DNA of 64,000 bases from Bacillota bacterium (GTDB taxonomy: Bacteria > Bacillota > Clostridia > Peptostreptococcales > Anaerovoracaceae). A program made the translations under genes and the position numbers. Of this stretch, positions 23,819-31,150 are shown piece by piece (within the stretch, counting starts at the first letter, position 1; every line of letters begins with the position of its first letter). Location of the stretch: the NCBI GenBank assembly GCA_017442785.1, contig JAFRZB010000047.1, forward strand, positions 1-64,000. Direction: 5' to 3'. The notes under the pieces were generated by a model. It was not told the origin of the DNA and did not search any database. It was given only the letters and a program-made list of their open reading frames with translations.

Positions 23819-24044
23819 CGACAAGTTCAACCAAGTTTACCGCAAAGAAAGGCGCAGACGATGCTCTTTAAGGCATTAAAGAACAACTGCATGATGTGTT
23901 GTCGAATGTTAAGCTCCCGGGCATGTATTATGACAGGAGCGCGTTCGAGCGCGCATACTGCGGCCGGCCGATGTTAGCGCATCAGGCACAGCATAAAGTC
24001 ATTTGCCCGGGAGATATACCATCCCGGGTCTTTTTTTACCCGGG
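23819..24044 (+). promoter_or_regulatory. Switch-like leader with four CCCGGG boxes and terminator
   Basis: The 5' domain 23819-23904 is closed by CGACAA/TTGTCG and holds TCTTTAA/TTAAAGA. Then come four CCCGGG boxes: A 23916, B 24006, C 24023, D 24039. A pairs with B over 10 bp (23914-23923 with 24004-24013), enclosing hairpins GCGCG/CGCGC and GATG/CATC. B pairs with C as a terminator followed by TCTTTTTTT. C pairs with D, trapping the T-run in a loop. A:B plus C:D would allow transcription; B:C would stop it. No known riboswitch core is recognised. Confidence 0.7.
24006..24037 (+). terminator. Intrinsic terminator in the metY leader
   Basis: CCCGGGA (24006-24012) and TCCCGGG (24022-24028) with a 9-nt loop, followed by TCTTTTTTT. 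It lies 55 nt before the metY start, so it must be conditional. Confidence 0.85.
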
Positions 24045-24092
24045 ACCGCAGATACCCCGAAGCAGACTGATCAAATTATCAAGGAGAAAAAA

Positions 24093-25373
24093 ATGAGCGA
24101 TTACAGATTTGAGACACTTCAGCTCCACGTAGGACAGGAGCAGGCAGACCCCGCGACAGATTCCAGAGCGGTACCCATCTATCAGACGACATCTTATGTT
24201 TTTCATAACAGCAAGCACGCCGCGGACAGGTTCGGGCTTGCGGATCCGGGCAACATCTACGGCAGGCTCACCAACTCCACGCAGGACGTGCTGGAGAAGA
24301 GAGTGGCGGCCCTTGAGGGCGGCGTTGCGGCTCTGGCGCTTGCGTCAGGCGCTGCGGCCATCACCTACACCATAGAGGCTCTTGCACAGCAGGGAGACCA
24401 CATAGTGGCGCAGAAGACCATATACGGCGGCAGCTACAACCTTCTGGCCCACACCCTTCCGCAGTTCGGCGTTGAGGCCACATTCGTGGACATCCATAAC
24501 CTGGATGAAGTAAAGGCCGCGGTAAAGCCGAACACCAGAGCGATCTTCATAGAGACACTCGGCAACCCCAACAGCGACATCCCCGACATAGACGCCCTTG
24601 CGGAGATAGCCCACGCGGCAGGTGTACCGCTGGTTATAGACAACACCTTCGGAACTCCATACCTTATAAGGCCTATAGAGCACGGAGCGGACATAGTGGT
24701 GCACTCCGCCACCAAGTTCCTCGGCGGGCACGGCACAACTCTCGGCGGCATCATCGTGGACTCCGGAAAGTTCGACTGGAAGAAGAGCGGCAACTACCCC
24801 GAGATAGCGGCCCCCAACCCCAGCTACCACGGAATATCTTTTGCGGACGCAGTAGGCCCGGCGGCCTTCGTAACCTACGTGAGGGCAATACTCCTGAGGG
24901 ACACCGGAGCTGCCATCTCCCCGTTCAACGCCTTCCTGCTTCTGCAGGGAGTGGAGACGCTCTCCTTAAGGCTCGAGCGCCACGCGGAGAACACTAAGAA
25001 GGTGGTGGAGTATCTGGCCAAGCACCCGCTGGTGGCAAAGGTCAACCACCCGAGCCTTCCGGATCATCCGCAGCACGAGCTGTACAAGAAGTACTTCCCA
25101 AACGGCGGAGGCTCCATCTTCACCTTCGACATAAAAGGCGGACAGGACGAGGCCTGGAGGTTCATAGACAACCTTAAGATCTTCTCGCTGCTGGCAAACG
25201 TTGCGGACGTAAAGAGCCTGGTCATCCACCCGGCATCCACCACCCACTCACAGCTTACGGACGAGGAGCTGCTGGACCAGGGCATCACCCGCAGCACCAT
25301 AAGGCTCTCGATAGGAACGGAGCACATAGACGATATAATAGCGGACCTTGAAAACGGCTTCGCGGCAGTATAA
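24093..25373 (+). CDS. O-acetylhomoserine sulfhydrylase (MetY type)
   Basis: A 426-residue PLP enzyme of the Cys/Met metabolism family. It shows YQTTSYVFHNSKHAADRF, the NIYGRLTNSTQDVLEKRVAA block and the PLP-lysine motif HSATKFLGGHGTTLGGII. The length and these motifs fit MetY rather than cystathionine gamma-synthase. It joins O-acetylhomoserine with sulfide to give homocysteine, and some members also make cysteine. ATG 24093 follows AAGGAG; the TTG at 24003 lies inside the terminator. cysK follows after 32 nt. Confidence 0.92.
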   Translation: MSDYRFETLQLHVGQEQADPATDSRAVPIYQTTSYVFHNSKHAADRFGLADPGNIYGRLTNSTQDVLEKRVAALEGGVAALALASGAAAITYTIEALAQQGDHIVAQKTIYGGSYNLLAHTLPQFGVEATFVDIHNLDEVKAAVKPNTRAIFIETLGNPNSDIPDIDALAEIAHAAGVPLVIDNTFGTPYLIRPIEHGADIVVHSATKFLGGHGTTLGGIIVDSGKFDWKKSGNYPEIAAPNPSYHGISFADAVGPAAFVTYVRAILLRDTGAAISPFNAFLLLQGVETLSLRLERHAENTKKVVEYLAKHPLVAKVNHPSLPDHPQHELYKKYFPNGGGSIFTFDIKGGQDEAWRFIDNLKIFSLLANVADVKSLVIHPASTTHSQLTDEELLDQGITRSTIRLSIGTEHIDDIIADLENGFAAV

Positions 25374-25405
25374 AATAACAGAAAAGGCATACGGAGGAAA
25401 ACAAA

Positions 25406-26338
25406 ATGTCAAAGATATATAAGAGCGCGGCAGAGCTTATAGGAAACACACCTCTTGTGGAGGTCACCAACATAGAGAAGGAGCTGGGGCTTGAGGCCAC
25501 GGTACTCGTTAAGCTTGAATACTTCAACCCGGCAGGGAGCGTAAAGGACCGCATCGCCAAGGCGATGATAGAGGACGCGGAGGCAAAGGGCCTTCTTAAG
25601 GAAGGATCGGTCATCATAGAGCCGACCTCCGGAAACACCGGCATAGGCCTTGCAGCAATAGCCGCTGCCAAGGGCTACAGGATAATACTCACCATGCCCG
25701 AGACCATGAGCGTTGAGAGAAGGAACATACTCAAGGCCTACGGCGCGGAGATAGTGCTTACCGAGGGCTCCAAAGGCATGTCAGGGGCCATAAAACGGGC
25801 TGAGGAGCTCGCAAAGGAGATCCCCGGGGCATTTATACCCGGACAGTTCGTAAACCCCGCAAATCCGGCGATACACAGGGCTACGACGGGACCGGAGATC
25901 TGGAGAGACACGGACGGCAAGGTGGACATATTCATCGCGGGCGTAGGTACGGGCGGAACGCTTACAGGCGTAGGCGAGTACCTCAAGTCCGCAAAGCCTG
26001 AGGTCAAGATAATAGCTCTTGAGCCAGAGGATTCCCCGGTGCTCTCCGAGGGCCGCGCGGGCGCTCACAAGATCCAGGGCATAGGCGCAGGCTTCGTCCC
26101 GGCGGTTCTGAATACAAAGGTCTATGACGAGATCTACAAGGCAAGCTCTGCGGACGCGTTTGCGGCGGCAAAGCTGCTGGCCAAGAAGGAGGGAATATCC
26201 GTAGGCATATCCTCCGGAGCAGCCCTTTACGGAGCCATAGAGCAGGCCAGAAAGCCCGAGAACAAGGGAAAGGTGATAGTCGCCCTTCTTCCGGACAGCG
26301 GAGACAGATACTACTCCACACCGCTGTTCGCGGAATAA
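25406..26338 (+). CDS. Cysteine synthase A (O-acetylserine sulfhydrylase)
   Basis: A 310-residue PLP enzyme making cysteine from O-acetylserine and sulfide. PLP lysine is in NPAGSVKDRIA, the substrate loop is PTSGNTGIGLA, and the phosphate-binding loop is GTGGTLTGVGEY, with GISSGAAL near the end. It is cotranscribed with metY and shares the Rrf2 site and the leader switch. No cysE gene for O-acetylserine is in the window. Confidence 0.96.
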   Translation: MSKIYKSAAELIGNTPLVEVTNIEKELGLEATVLVKLEYFNPAGSVKDRIAKAMIEDAEAKGLLKEGSVIIEPTSGNTGIGLAAIAAAKGYRIILTMPETMSVERRNILKAYGAEIVLTEGSKGMSGAIKRAEELAKEIPGAFIPGQFVNPANPAIHRATTGPEIWRDTDGKVDIFIAGVGTGGTLTGVGEYLKSAKPEVKIIALEPEDSPVLSEGRAGAHKIQGIGAGFVPAVLNTKVYDEIYKASSADAFAAAKLLAKKEGISVGISSGAALYGAIEQARKPENKGKVIVALLPDSGDRYYSTPLFAE

Positions 26339-26356
26339 AATAAACTGAATAATAAG

Positions 26357-26390
26357 GGCCGGAGAGTGCTTTCTCCGGCTCCTTTTTATT
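26357..26390 (+). terminator. Terminator after cysK
   Basis: GCCGGAGA (26358-26365) pairs with TCTCCGGC (26372-26379), then TCCTTTTTATT. Confidence 0.88.
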
Positions 26391-26417
26391 GCTATAAAAA
26401 AATTGTCGTGGTATAAT
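26389..26417 (+). promoter_or_regulatory. Promoter of the MBL-fold gene
   Basis: TTGCTA (26389-26394), 17-base spacer and TATAAT (26412-26417) preceded by TGG. The -35 sits at the end of the cysK terminator. Confidence 0.72.
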
Positions 26418-26450
26418 ATCGTAATACTATTTTATAGGGCGGTATTTGTG

Positions 26451-27398
26451 ATGACAGAAGCCATCGACCGGTTTTTTAAAGGGGCGCTCTCTCTTGAAGA
26501 GGCGGCTGCGGCTGTGGATCCGGTATCGGTAATGCCGTACGCGGAGCCGGAGATATTCAAGCCTCTGCGCGATAAGCCTTACACCCGGATAGCTCCGGTA
26601 AAGGTCTTCGACAACGTCTGGTGGACAGGAACGGATCTTGTGGGATCCTTCGTGATCGACACCGGGGACGGCCTGGTGATGATAGACTGCGGCTGGGGAG
26701 AGTTCGACTGCAGCGTGATGGTCCGTGGAATGAAGGACATGGGGCTGGACCCCTCCGCCATCCGGGCCGTCATCGTAAGCCACGAGCACGGAGACCACTA
26801 CGGAGGCGTTAATTACCTCCTGAAGGAGGTCTGTCCGGACGCTTAGATACTCTTCGGGCTTGCAGGCTGGAACTTCCTGCAGACGGTGCCTACGGAGTTC
26901 GCATATACGCTTCCGAGGCCGAAAAAGGCGGATGTGTACCTGACAGACGGCGAGAAGTTCCGCATAGGAGGATATCCCTTCATGTCCGTCCTGACTCCGG
27001 GGCACAGTCCCGGATGCCTGTCTCTGATCTTCCCGGTAAGGTACCGCGGAGAATGGATCATGGCAGGGCTTATGGGCGGCAGCGGGATATGGCCGGACAT
27101 GACGTCAATAAGGCAGTACGCGTGCTCCATAGAGTACTTTAAGCGCTTTACGGACGCGGCGGGCTGCGAGGCGGGCCTTGCGGTGCACCAGCAGGCGGAT
27201 GCCATAGAAAGGGTAAGGAACGCCTCCTGCAGGGAAGACCATCCGTGGATCTACGGAAAAGAGGGCTTCGGCAGCGAATACCTGGAAGGCTACAGGAACA
27301 GGGTGCGCACGGCGCTTAAGTGCGAGGACGTTCCGCCTTACATGATGGGCGTTTCCCCGGTGACCGGAAGAGCGGTGCCGGAAAGATTTGAGGACTAA
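26451..27398 (+). pseudogene. MBL-fold metallohydrolase interrupted by an in-frame TAG
   Basis: The metallo-beta-lactamase fold is clear: VWWTGTDLVGSFVIDTGDGLVMIDCGW, the metal motif SHEHGDHYGG, then after the stop TPGHSPGCLSL with the third His ligand and a C-terminal region. A single TAG at 26844-26846 (codon 132) splits it; both halves are in the same frame, and the sequence reads on smoothly across the stop (PDA-stop-ILFGLAGW). Without it the protein would have about 315 residues. The short product would lack metal ligands and be inactive. Probably a recent nonsense mutation; readthrough or a base-call error remain possible. The promoter looks intact. Confidence 0.8.
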
Positions 27399-27419
27399 AG
27401 CAGTTTTAGGAGAACGATA

Positions 27420-28601
27420 ATGGATATTTTTGAAAAATGCGCTGAATACACTCTTGCGAACGAGTACAGAGAAATGGGCATCTACCCGTATTTCCACGCT
27501 CTTCAGTCAAGGCAGGACACCGAAGTCATTATGGAGGGCAAGCGCCGCATAATGCTCGGCTCCAACAACTATCTCGGTCTGACCATAAACGATGACATCA
27601 TCCAGGCCGGGCTCGACGCCCTCAAGCAGTACGGTACCGGATGCTCCGGATCCAGGTTCCTCAACGGAACGCTTCAGCTCCACCTGGAGCTTGAGGCGGA
27701 GCTGGCGAAGTTCCTGCGCAAAGAGGCGGTAATAACCTTCTCCACGGGCTTCCAGAGCAACCTCGGCATCATAAGTGCCATAGTGGGAAGACACGACTAC
27801 GTCATCTGCGACAAGGAGAACCACGCGTCCATATACGACGGCTGCAGGCTCAGCTACGGAAAGATGCTCCGCTACGACCACAACGACATGGCGGACCTTG
27901 AAAAGCAGCTGCAGAAAGTCCCCGATACCTGCGGATGCCTTATAGTTACCGACGGCGTATTCTCCATGGGCGGAGACATAGCCAAGCTTCCCGACATAGT
28001 GGACCTTGCCAGAAAGTACGGCGCCCGCGTGATGGTGGATGACGCTCACGGCCTCGGAGTTATCGGTGAGGGCGGAAGAGGTACTGCCAGCTACTACGGC
28101 CTTGAGGACGAGGTGGACATCTACATGGGCACCTTCTCCAAGTCTCTGGCGTCTCTGGGCGGATACATGGCCTCCAAGGCTGTCGTGGTGGACTACACCA
28201 GGCACAATTCCAGGCCCTTCATGTTCTCGGCCTCCATGCCTCCGGCCACCGCGGCTGTGGCTCTGGCCGCACTTAAGCATCTGGAAGCGCATCCGGAGCT
28301 GCCGAAGAACCTCATCAAGATATCCAATTACTTCAGGAACTGCCTTACGGAGCGCGGCATAAAGATACGTCAGTCCGAGACTCCGATAGTTCCGATATAC
28401 ACCTACGATCCCATCCCGACGCTCACGATCTCCAAGGAGCTCTACGAGCAGGGCGTATACGTCAACAGTACTCTCCCGCCGGCCACGGCTCCCGGGGAAT
28501 GCCTGCTGAGGACCAGCCTCATGGCATCCCACACCGAGGCTCTGTGCGACGAGGCGGCGGACATCATACAGAAGGTGCTCAAGGAGCACGAGATCATCTA
28601 A
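27420..28601 (+). CDS. Alpha-oxoamine synthase, serine palmitoyltransferase-like
   Basis: A 393-residue PLP enzyme of the KBL/BioF/SPT group, which condense an amino acid with an acyl-CoA. It begins YREMGIYPYFHALQSRQDTE with MLGSNNYLGLT, has YGTGCSGSRFLNGTLQLH, the VDDAHGLGV motif, and the PLP lysine in TFSKSLASLGGY. The wording of the N-terminal block and the NHASIYDGCRLS segment is closer to bacterial serine palmitoyltransferase than to BioF or KBL, and no biotin or threonine dehydrogenase genes are adjacent. Sphingoid-base synthesis is therefore possible but not shown. AGGAGA precedes the ATG. Confidence 0.82.
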   Translation: MDIFEKCAEYTLANEYREMGIYPYFHALQSRQDTEVIMEGKRRIMLGSNNYLGLTINDDIIQAGLDALKQYGTGCSGSRFLNGTLQLHLELEAELAKFLRKEAVITFSTGFQSNLGIISAIVGRHDYVICDKENHASIYDGCRLSYGKMLRYDHNDMADLEKQLQKVPDTCGCLIVTDGVFSMGGDIAKLPDIVDLARKYGARVMVDDAHGLGVIGEGGRGTASYYGLEDEVDIYMGTFSKSLASLGGYMASKAVVVDYTRHNSRPFMFSASMPPATAAVALAALKHLEAHPELPKNLIKISNYFRNCLTERGIKIRQSETPIVPIYTYDPIPTLTISKELYEQGVYVNSTLPPATAPGECLLRTSLMASHTEALCDEAADIIQKVLKEHEII

Positions 28602-28631
28602 GTCTGTGCTGTTTTTGACAAACTTCTGTGA

Positions 28632-28637
28632 TATAAT
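28632..28637 (+). promoter_or_regulatory. -10 box of the surface protein gene
   Basis: TATAAT preceded by TGA (extended -10). A TTGACA lies only 11 nt upstream and is too close to act as the -35. Confidence 0.6.
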
Positions 28638-28667
28638 ATCAGCGTAGGACAAAGCGATATGTACTAT

Positions 28668-28694
28668 GGACCGGAAGACCTCCGGTCCTTTTTT
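28668..28694 (+). terminator. Terminator hairpin between promoter and surface protein start
   Basis: GGACCGGA (28668-28675) and TCCGGTCC (28681-28688) with a 5-nt loop, then six T. It lies about 25 nt after the predicted start site and 6 nt before AGGAGG of the surface gene. It may end transcription of the upstream gene and also act as an attenuator. Confidence 0.82.
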
Positions 28695-28712
28695 ATTGCA
28701 GGAGGAAAAAAC

Positions 28713-29654
28713 ATGTCACAAAAAAGATCTAAACGAAAATGCTGCCTTGCGCTTGCCGTGCTGCTGCTTTCAGCCGCGGTGCTCGGGGCGGCGGTGCCGG
28801 TGTTCGCGGAAGGTGAGGAGAGGGCAAGAGAGCCTCTGACAGAGGTCAGGTGCAAGGTCATAGTCACCACCTACGGGAGCTACCAGAACAACTTCATCTT
28901 TACGGCGTCCGACACCGGGGAGGATCTCCAGGGCTACTGCCTGGAGGCGAATAAGGACGCCACGATACAGCCCGGGTGGACGGCTTCGGCCTCGCCTCTT
29001 ACGGGCGGTCTGAGGGTGCTGATGTACCTTGCCTGGGAAAAGGGCTACACGGCAACGAACTTTCCGTGGAACTACACCGTGGCGAGGGTGGCGGACGCCC
29101 TGAGGCGGGGCTCTTTGGTCTACGACAGCGGCAACGCCCAGACTCAGGCCGCAGGACAGGCTCTTCTTGAGGAGGTGCTGGCGTACGACGAGGCGTCGAT
29201 ACCCAAGGGCTTCAAGGCCTACCGCATAAGCTACAACGCAAACCGCCAGGACGTGGTGACCTACAGGTTCGAGATAGTCCCGGGTAGGCTCCGCATCACC
29301 AAGACGAGCTCGGACGCTTCCGTGGCGGGCCTTAGCGGATACAGCCTTGCCGGTGCTGTCTTCGGCGTATACCGGACGGAGGCTGAGGCTGCCGCGGCAA
29401 GTGACACAAGGCGCGGAGACCCTCTCGCGGTGCTCACCACCGGACAGGACGGCAAGACCGCCGAGAGCGGGGAACTGGACCCCGGTACGTACTATCTTAA
29501 GGAACTTCGGGCTCCGGCGGGGTTTGCTCTTTCGGACAGCGTCCCTGCCGTGACTGTAAGGGACGGGGAGACCGAGGAGGTAAGCTTTTCGGACTGCCCC
29601 AACATGGACCCCGTGGGAGTTCTTTTAAGAAAGCTGGATAAACAGACTGGATCA
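28713..29654 (+). CDS. Surface adhesin/pilin-like protein, 5' exon
   Basis: First 314 codons of a large secreted protein. A signal peptide (basic RSKRK, then about 20 hydrophobic residues ending VPVFAEG) is followed by an N-terminal domain with LQGYCLEANKDA, whose Cys recalls thioester adhesin domains though the partner Gln is not obvious. From about residue 190 a SpaA/CnaB domain starts (LRITKTSSDASVAGLSGYSLAGAVFGVY, ending KELRAPAGFALSDS), then the next begins VLLRKLDKQTGS. Reading then runs into a stop in the intron. The protein continues in the same style at 31151. ATG 28713 follows AGGAGG. Confidence 0.82.
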
Positions 29655-30161
29655 GATGTAGGACATGTTGCTCCGGGGAAATCATAACCGGGGCGGGGGA
29701 GCTATCCTCTAACTGTACGGATGACAGGGAGCGATCCCTGCACTGAAACTTCCGGGCGCAACGGGTCAAAAGCCCCTTGCGTAAAGCCGGATAAAGTCGC
29801 CCGAAAAGGACCTAAACCCGCAGGGCATGGTCCTGAAAAGGGCGGGTGCTGAAAAGATACGGTGAGAATGCGCAAAGCTGACGAACCTTCGAATACAACG
29901 GAAAGTCCTGCGCGGGAGACCGCGCATCCGGTCGGGGATGAGTAGGTACCTGATCGCTGAAAGTCCACGGAGCGCCTTGGGCGCCGGCAAAGACCGGTGC
30001 CGTGGAAGGCACCTAAGTCTTTTCTACAGCAGTCCGTACGGAACATGGGAAGCCACAGCGGGCAAGGCCGGTGGTGAAAGCGGAGCCACGAGGGATGAAG
30101 CGCCTGTAACGGGCGCGGACCGACAGGCTCCAGTCACAGAAGCTTGAAAAGAGAACAGAGC

Positions 30162-30383
30162 ATGGAACAGAACAAAAGGAAGGCGGGGCGCAGCAGGAAG
30201 AATGTTACTTATGCGGACGCGCGGAGATACTGCAGGCTCTCGCCGGAGGAAACGCTGATGGCCGAGCAGCTGGGGATAAGTCCGGCGGCTCTGATAAGGG
30301 CGGAAAGGTCCTCACGCAGGGAGCCCTGGAAGGACCCTGCAGGGGCATGGATAAGAAAGCTCTTCGCAAAAAGGAGGCGGTAA
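30162..30383 (+). CDS. Small basic protein inside intron domain IV
   Basis: A 73-residue basic protein, MEQNKRKAGRSRKNVTYADA onward. The pattern of an acidic LSPEETLMAEQLGISPAALI helix followed by REPWKDPAGAWIRKLFAKRR resembles small uncharacterised Firmicutes proteins with a PWK...WIRxLY tail. Function unknown. It lies just inside the 5' arm of domain IV. Its last codons carry the AAGGAGG ribosome site of the next gene, whose ATG begins 2 nt after this stop, so the two are coupled. A TTG at 30144 is an alternative start. Confidence 0.65.
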   Translation: MEQNKRKAGRSRKNVTYADARRYCRLSPEETLMAEQLGISPAALIRAERSSRREPWKDPAGAWIRKLFAKRRR

Positions 30384-30384
30384 T

Positions 30385-31047
30385 ATGAAAAAAATGATAC
30401 GGACCGCTGCGCTTGCGGCGGCAGTGCTTTGTCTGTTCGGATGCGGCGCGGGAAACGTGGATGATACTCGTTTGCCTCTGCCCCCGGATCCTTCGGGGCC
30501 GGAGAACGCGTCAGTGCCGGGGATCTCAGACGATCCTGCCGTACTTGAGGACGTTGAGACCGCCGTCCCTGATGACAGGTACGAGCTCCACACTAAGGAG
30601 GAGCCTCCTGAGGACGGTAAGAAGGTGCCTCCGGAAAAGCAGGACGAACATCCCGAAAAACAGGAGCAGCCTTCTGAGCACGAACACGTATGGGAGCCGG
30701 TTACCGAGATCCGCCGGGTGGAAGACAGGCCCGCCAGGGACGAGAAGGTCCTTGTGCGCGAGGCGTGGACGGAGACCGTGGATGAGTACAGCACGGTGAC
30801 GCATCAGGTGTGCGGAGACTGCGGAGCTTATATGGATGAGTTGTCCGAGGCCGAAAGGTCCGCGCATATCAAGGCCCACGTAATGTCCGGAGGCAGCGGC
30901 AGCCACTACACCAAGCAGTTCCGGGAGAAGACCGGAGAAAGGGTGATAGAGCATCCTGCCGAATACAGGATGGTCCATTATGAGGCCGAATGGCACGAGG
31001 AGACCGTTATAACGGGCTGGCGCTGTTCCTGCGGGGCGGTAAGATAG
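30385..31047 (+). CDS. Cys/His-rich lipoprotein inside intron domain IV
   Basis: A 220-residue secreted protein with a lipoprotein signal (MIRTAALAAAVLCLFGCGAG; Cys in LFGC), a Pro/Glu-rich spacer, and a C-terminal region of about 120 residues with CGDCGAYM, AHIKAHVMSGGSGSHY and a terminal CSCGAVR. Repeated phrases such as VIEHPAEYRMVHYEAEW and EAWTETVDEY recall zinc-ribbon-like repeats of gut clostridial surface proteins. Two Cys pairs plus His suggest metal binding. It is not a maturase, endonuclease or transposase. Being between the paired arms of domain IV, it appears to be intron cargo. Confidence 0.75.
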   Translation: MKKMIRTAALAAAVLCLFGCGAGNVDDTRLPLPPDPSGPENASVPGISDDPAVLEDVETAVPDDRYELHTKEEPPEDGKKVPPEKQDEHPEKQEQPSEHEHVWEPVTEIRRVEDRPARDEKVLVREAWTETVDEYSTVTHQVCGDCGAYMDELSEAERSAHIKAHVMSGGSGSHYTKQFREKTGERVIEHPAEYRMVHYEAEWHEETVITGWRCSCGAVR

Positions 31048-31088
31048 GCCCGGTGCTATATTCTCTTTTCAGATAAGCTGTGATGGAA

Positions 31089-31120
31089 CGCCGTGTTCGT
31101 CGAAAGACGAACGCACGGTG
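31089..31120 (+). ncRNA. Group II intron domain V
   Basis: Lower stem CGCCGTGT/GCACGGTG (8 bp with G-T at the catalytic G), upper stem TCGTC/GACGA, GAAA tetraloop and a 2-nt AC bulge on the 3' side. The catalytic triad reads CGC, as in class C introns such as the O. iheyensis intron. All hallmark elements of domain V are intact. Confidence 0.9.
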
Positions 31121-31150
31121 CGGGCGGTAAAGCGATTTACGCTATGAACA

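Larger units (their letters stand above)
29655..31150 (+). mobile_element. Group II intron without reverse transcriptase, carrying two cargo genes
   Basis: The intron splits the surface protein gene. Conserved domain I text is seen at 29874-29908 (AAGCTGACGAACCTTCGAAT, ACGGAAAGTCC) and 29939-29971 (GAGTAGGTACCTGATCGC, GAAAGTCCACGG), and CCGTACGGAACATGGGAAGCC near 30032. Domain IV has arms AGCTTGAAAAGAGAA (30141-30155) and TTCTCTTTTCAGATAAGCT (31061-31079) enclosing two genes. Domain V (31089-31120) is canonical, and a domain VI-like hairpin GTAAA-GCGA-TTTAC follows. Ends are set from protein continuity (KQTGS joined to AQGAGTLQNAEY) and are uncertain by several bases. A standard GTGYG 5' end is not seen. 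No maturase gene is present, so splicing or mobility would need help in trans. Confidence 0.82.

Noticed and set aside
24036..24052. T-box-like word CCCGGGACCGCAG after the metY leader terminator
   Set aside because: It lacks the TGGTACCGCG core and lies after the terminator, where a T-box would lie before it.
26844..26846. TAG read as pyrrolysine
   Set aside because: MBL hydrolases do not use pyrrolysine, no pyl genes are visible, and the codon is not at a catalytic position.
28615..28620. TTGACA as -35 of the surface protein promoter
   Set aside because: Only 11 bases separate it from TATAAT; an extended -10 explains the site better.
29655..30161. Short reading frames in the 5' part of the intron
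   Set aside because: The sequence carries group II domain I-III motifs; the frames lack ribosome sites and protein-like composition.
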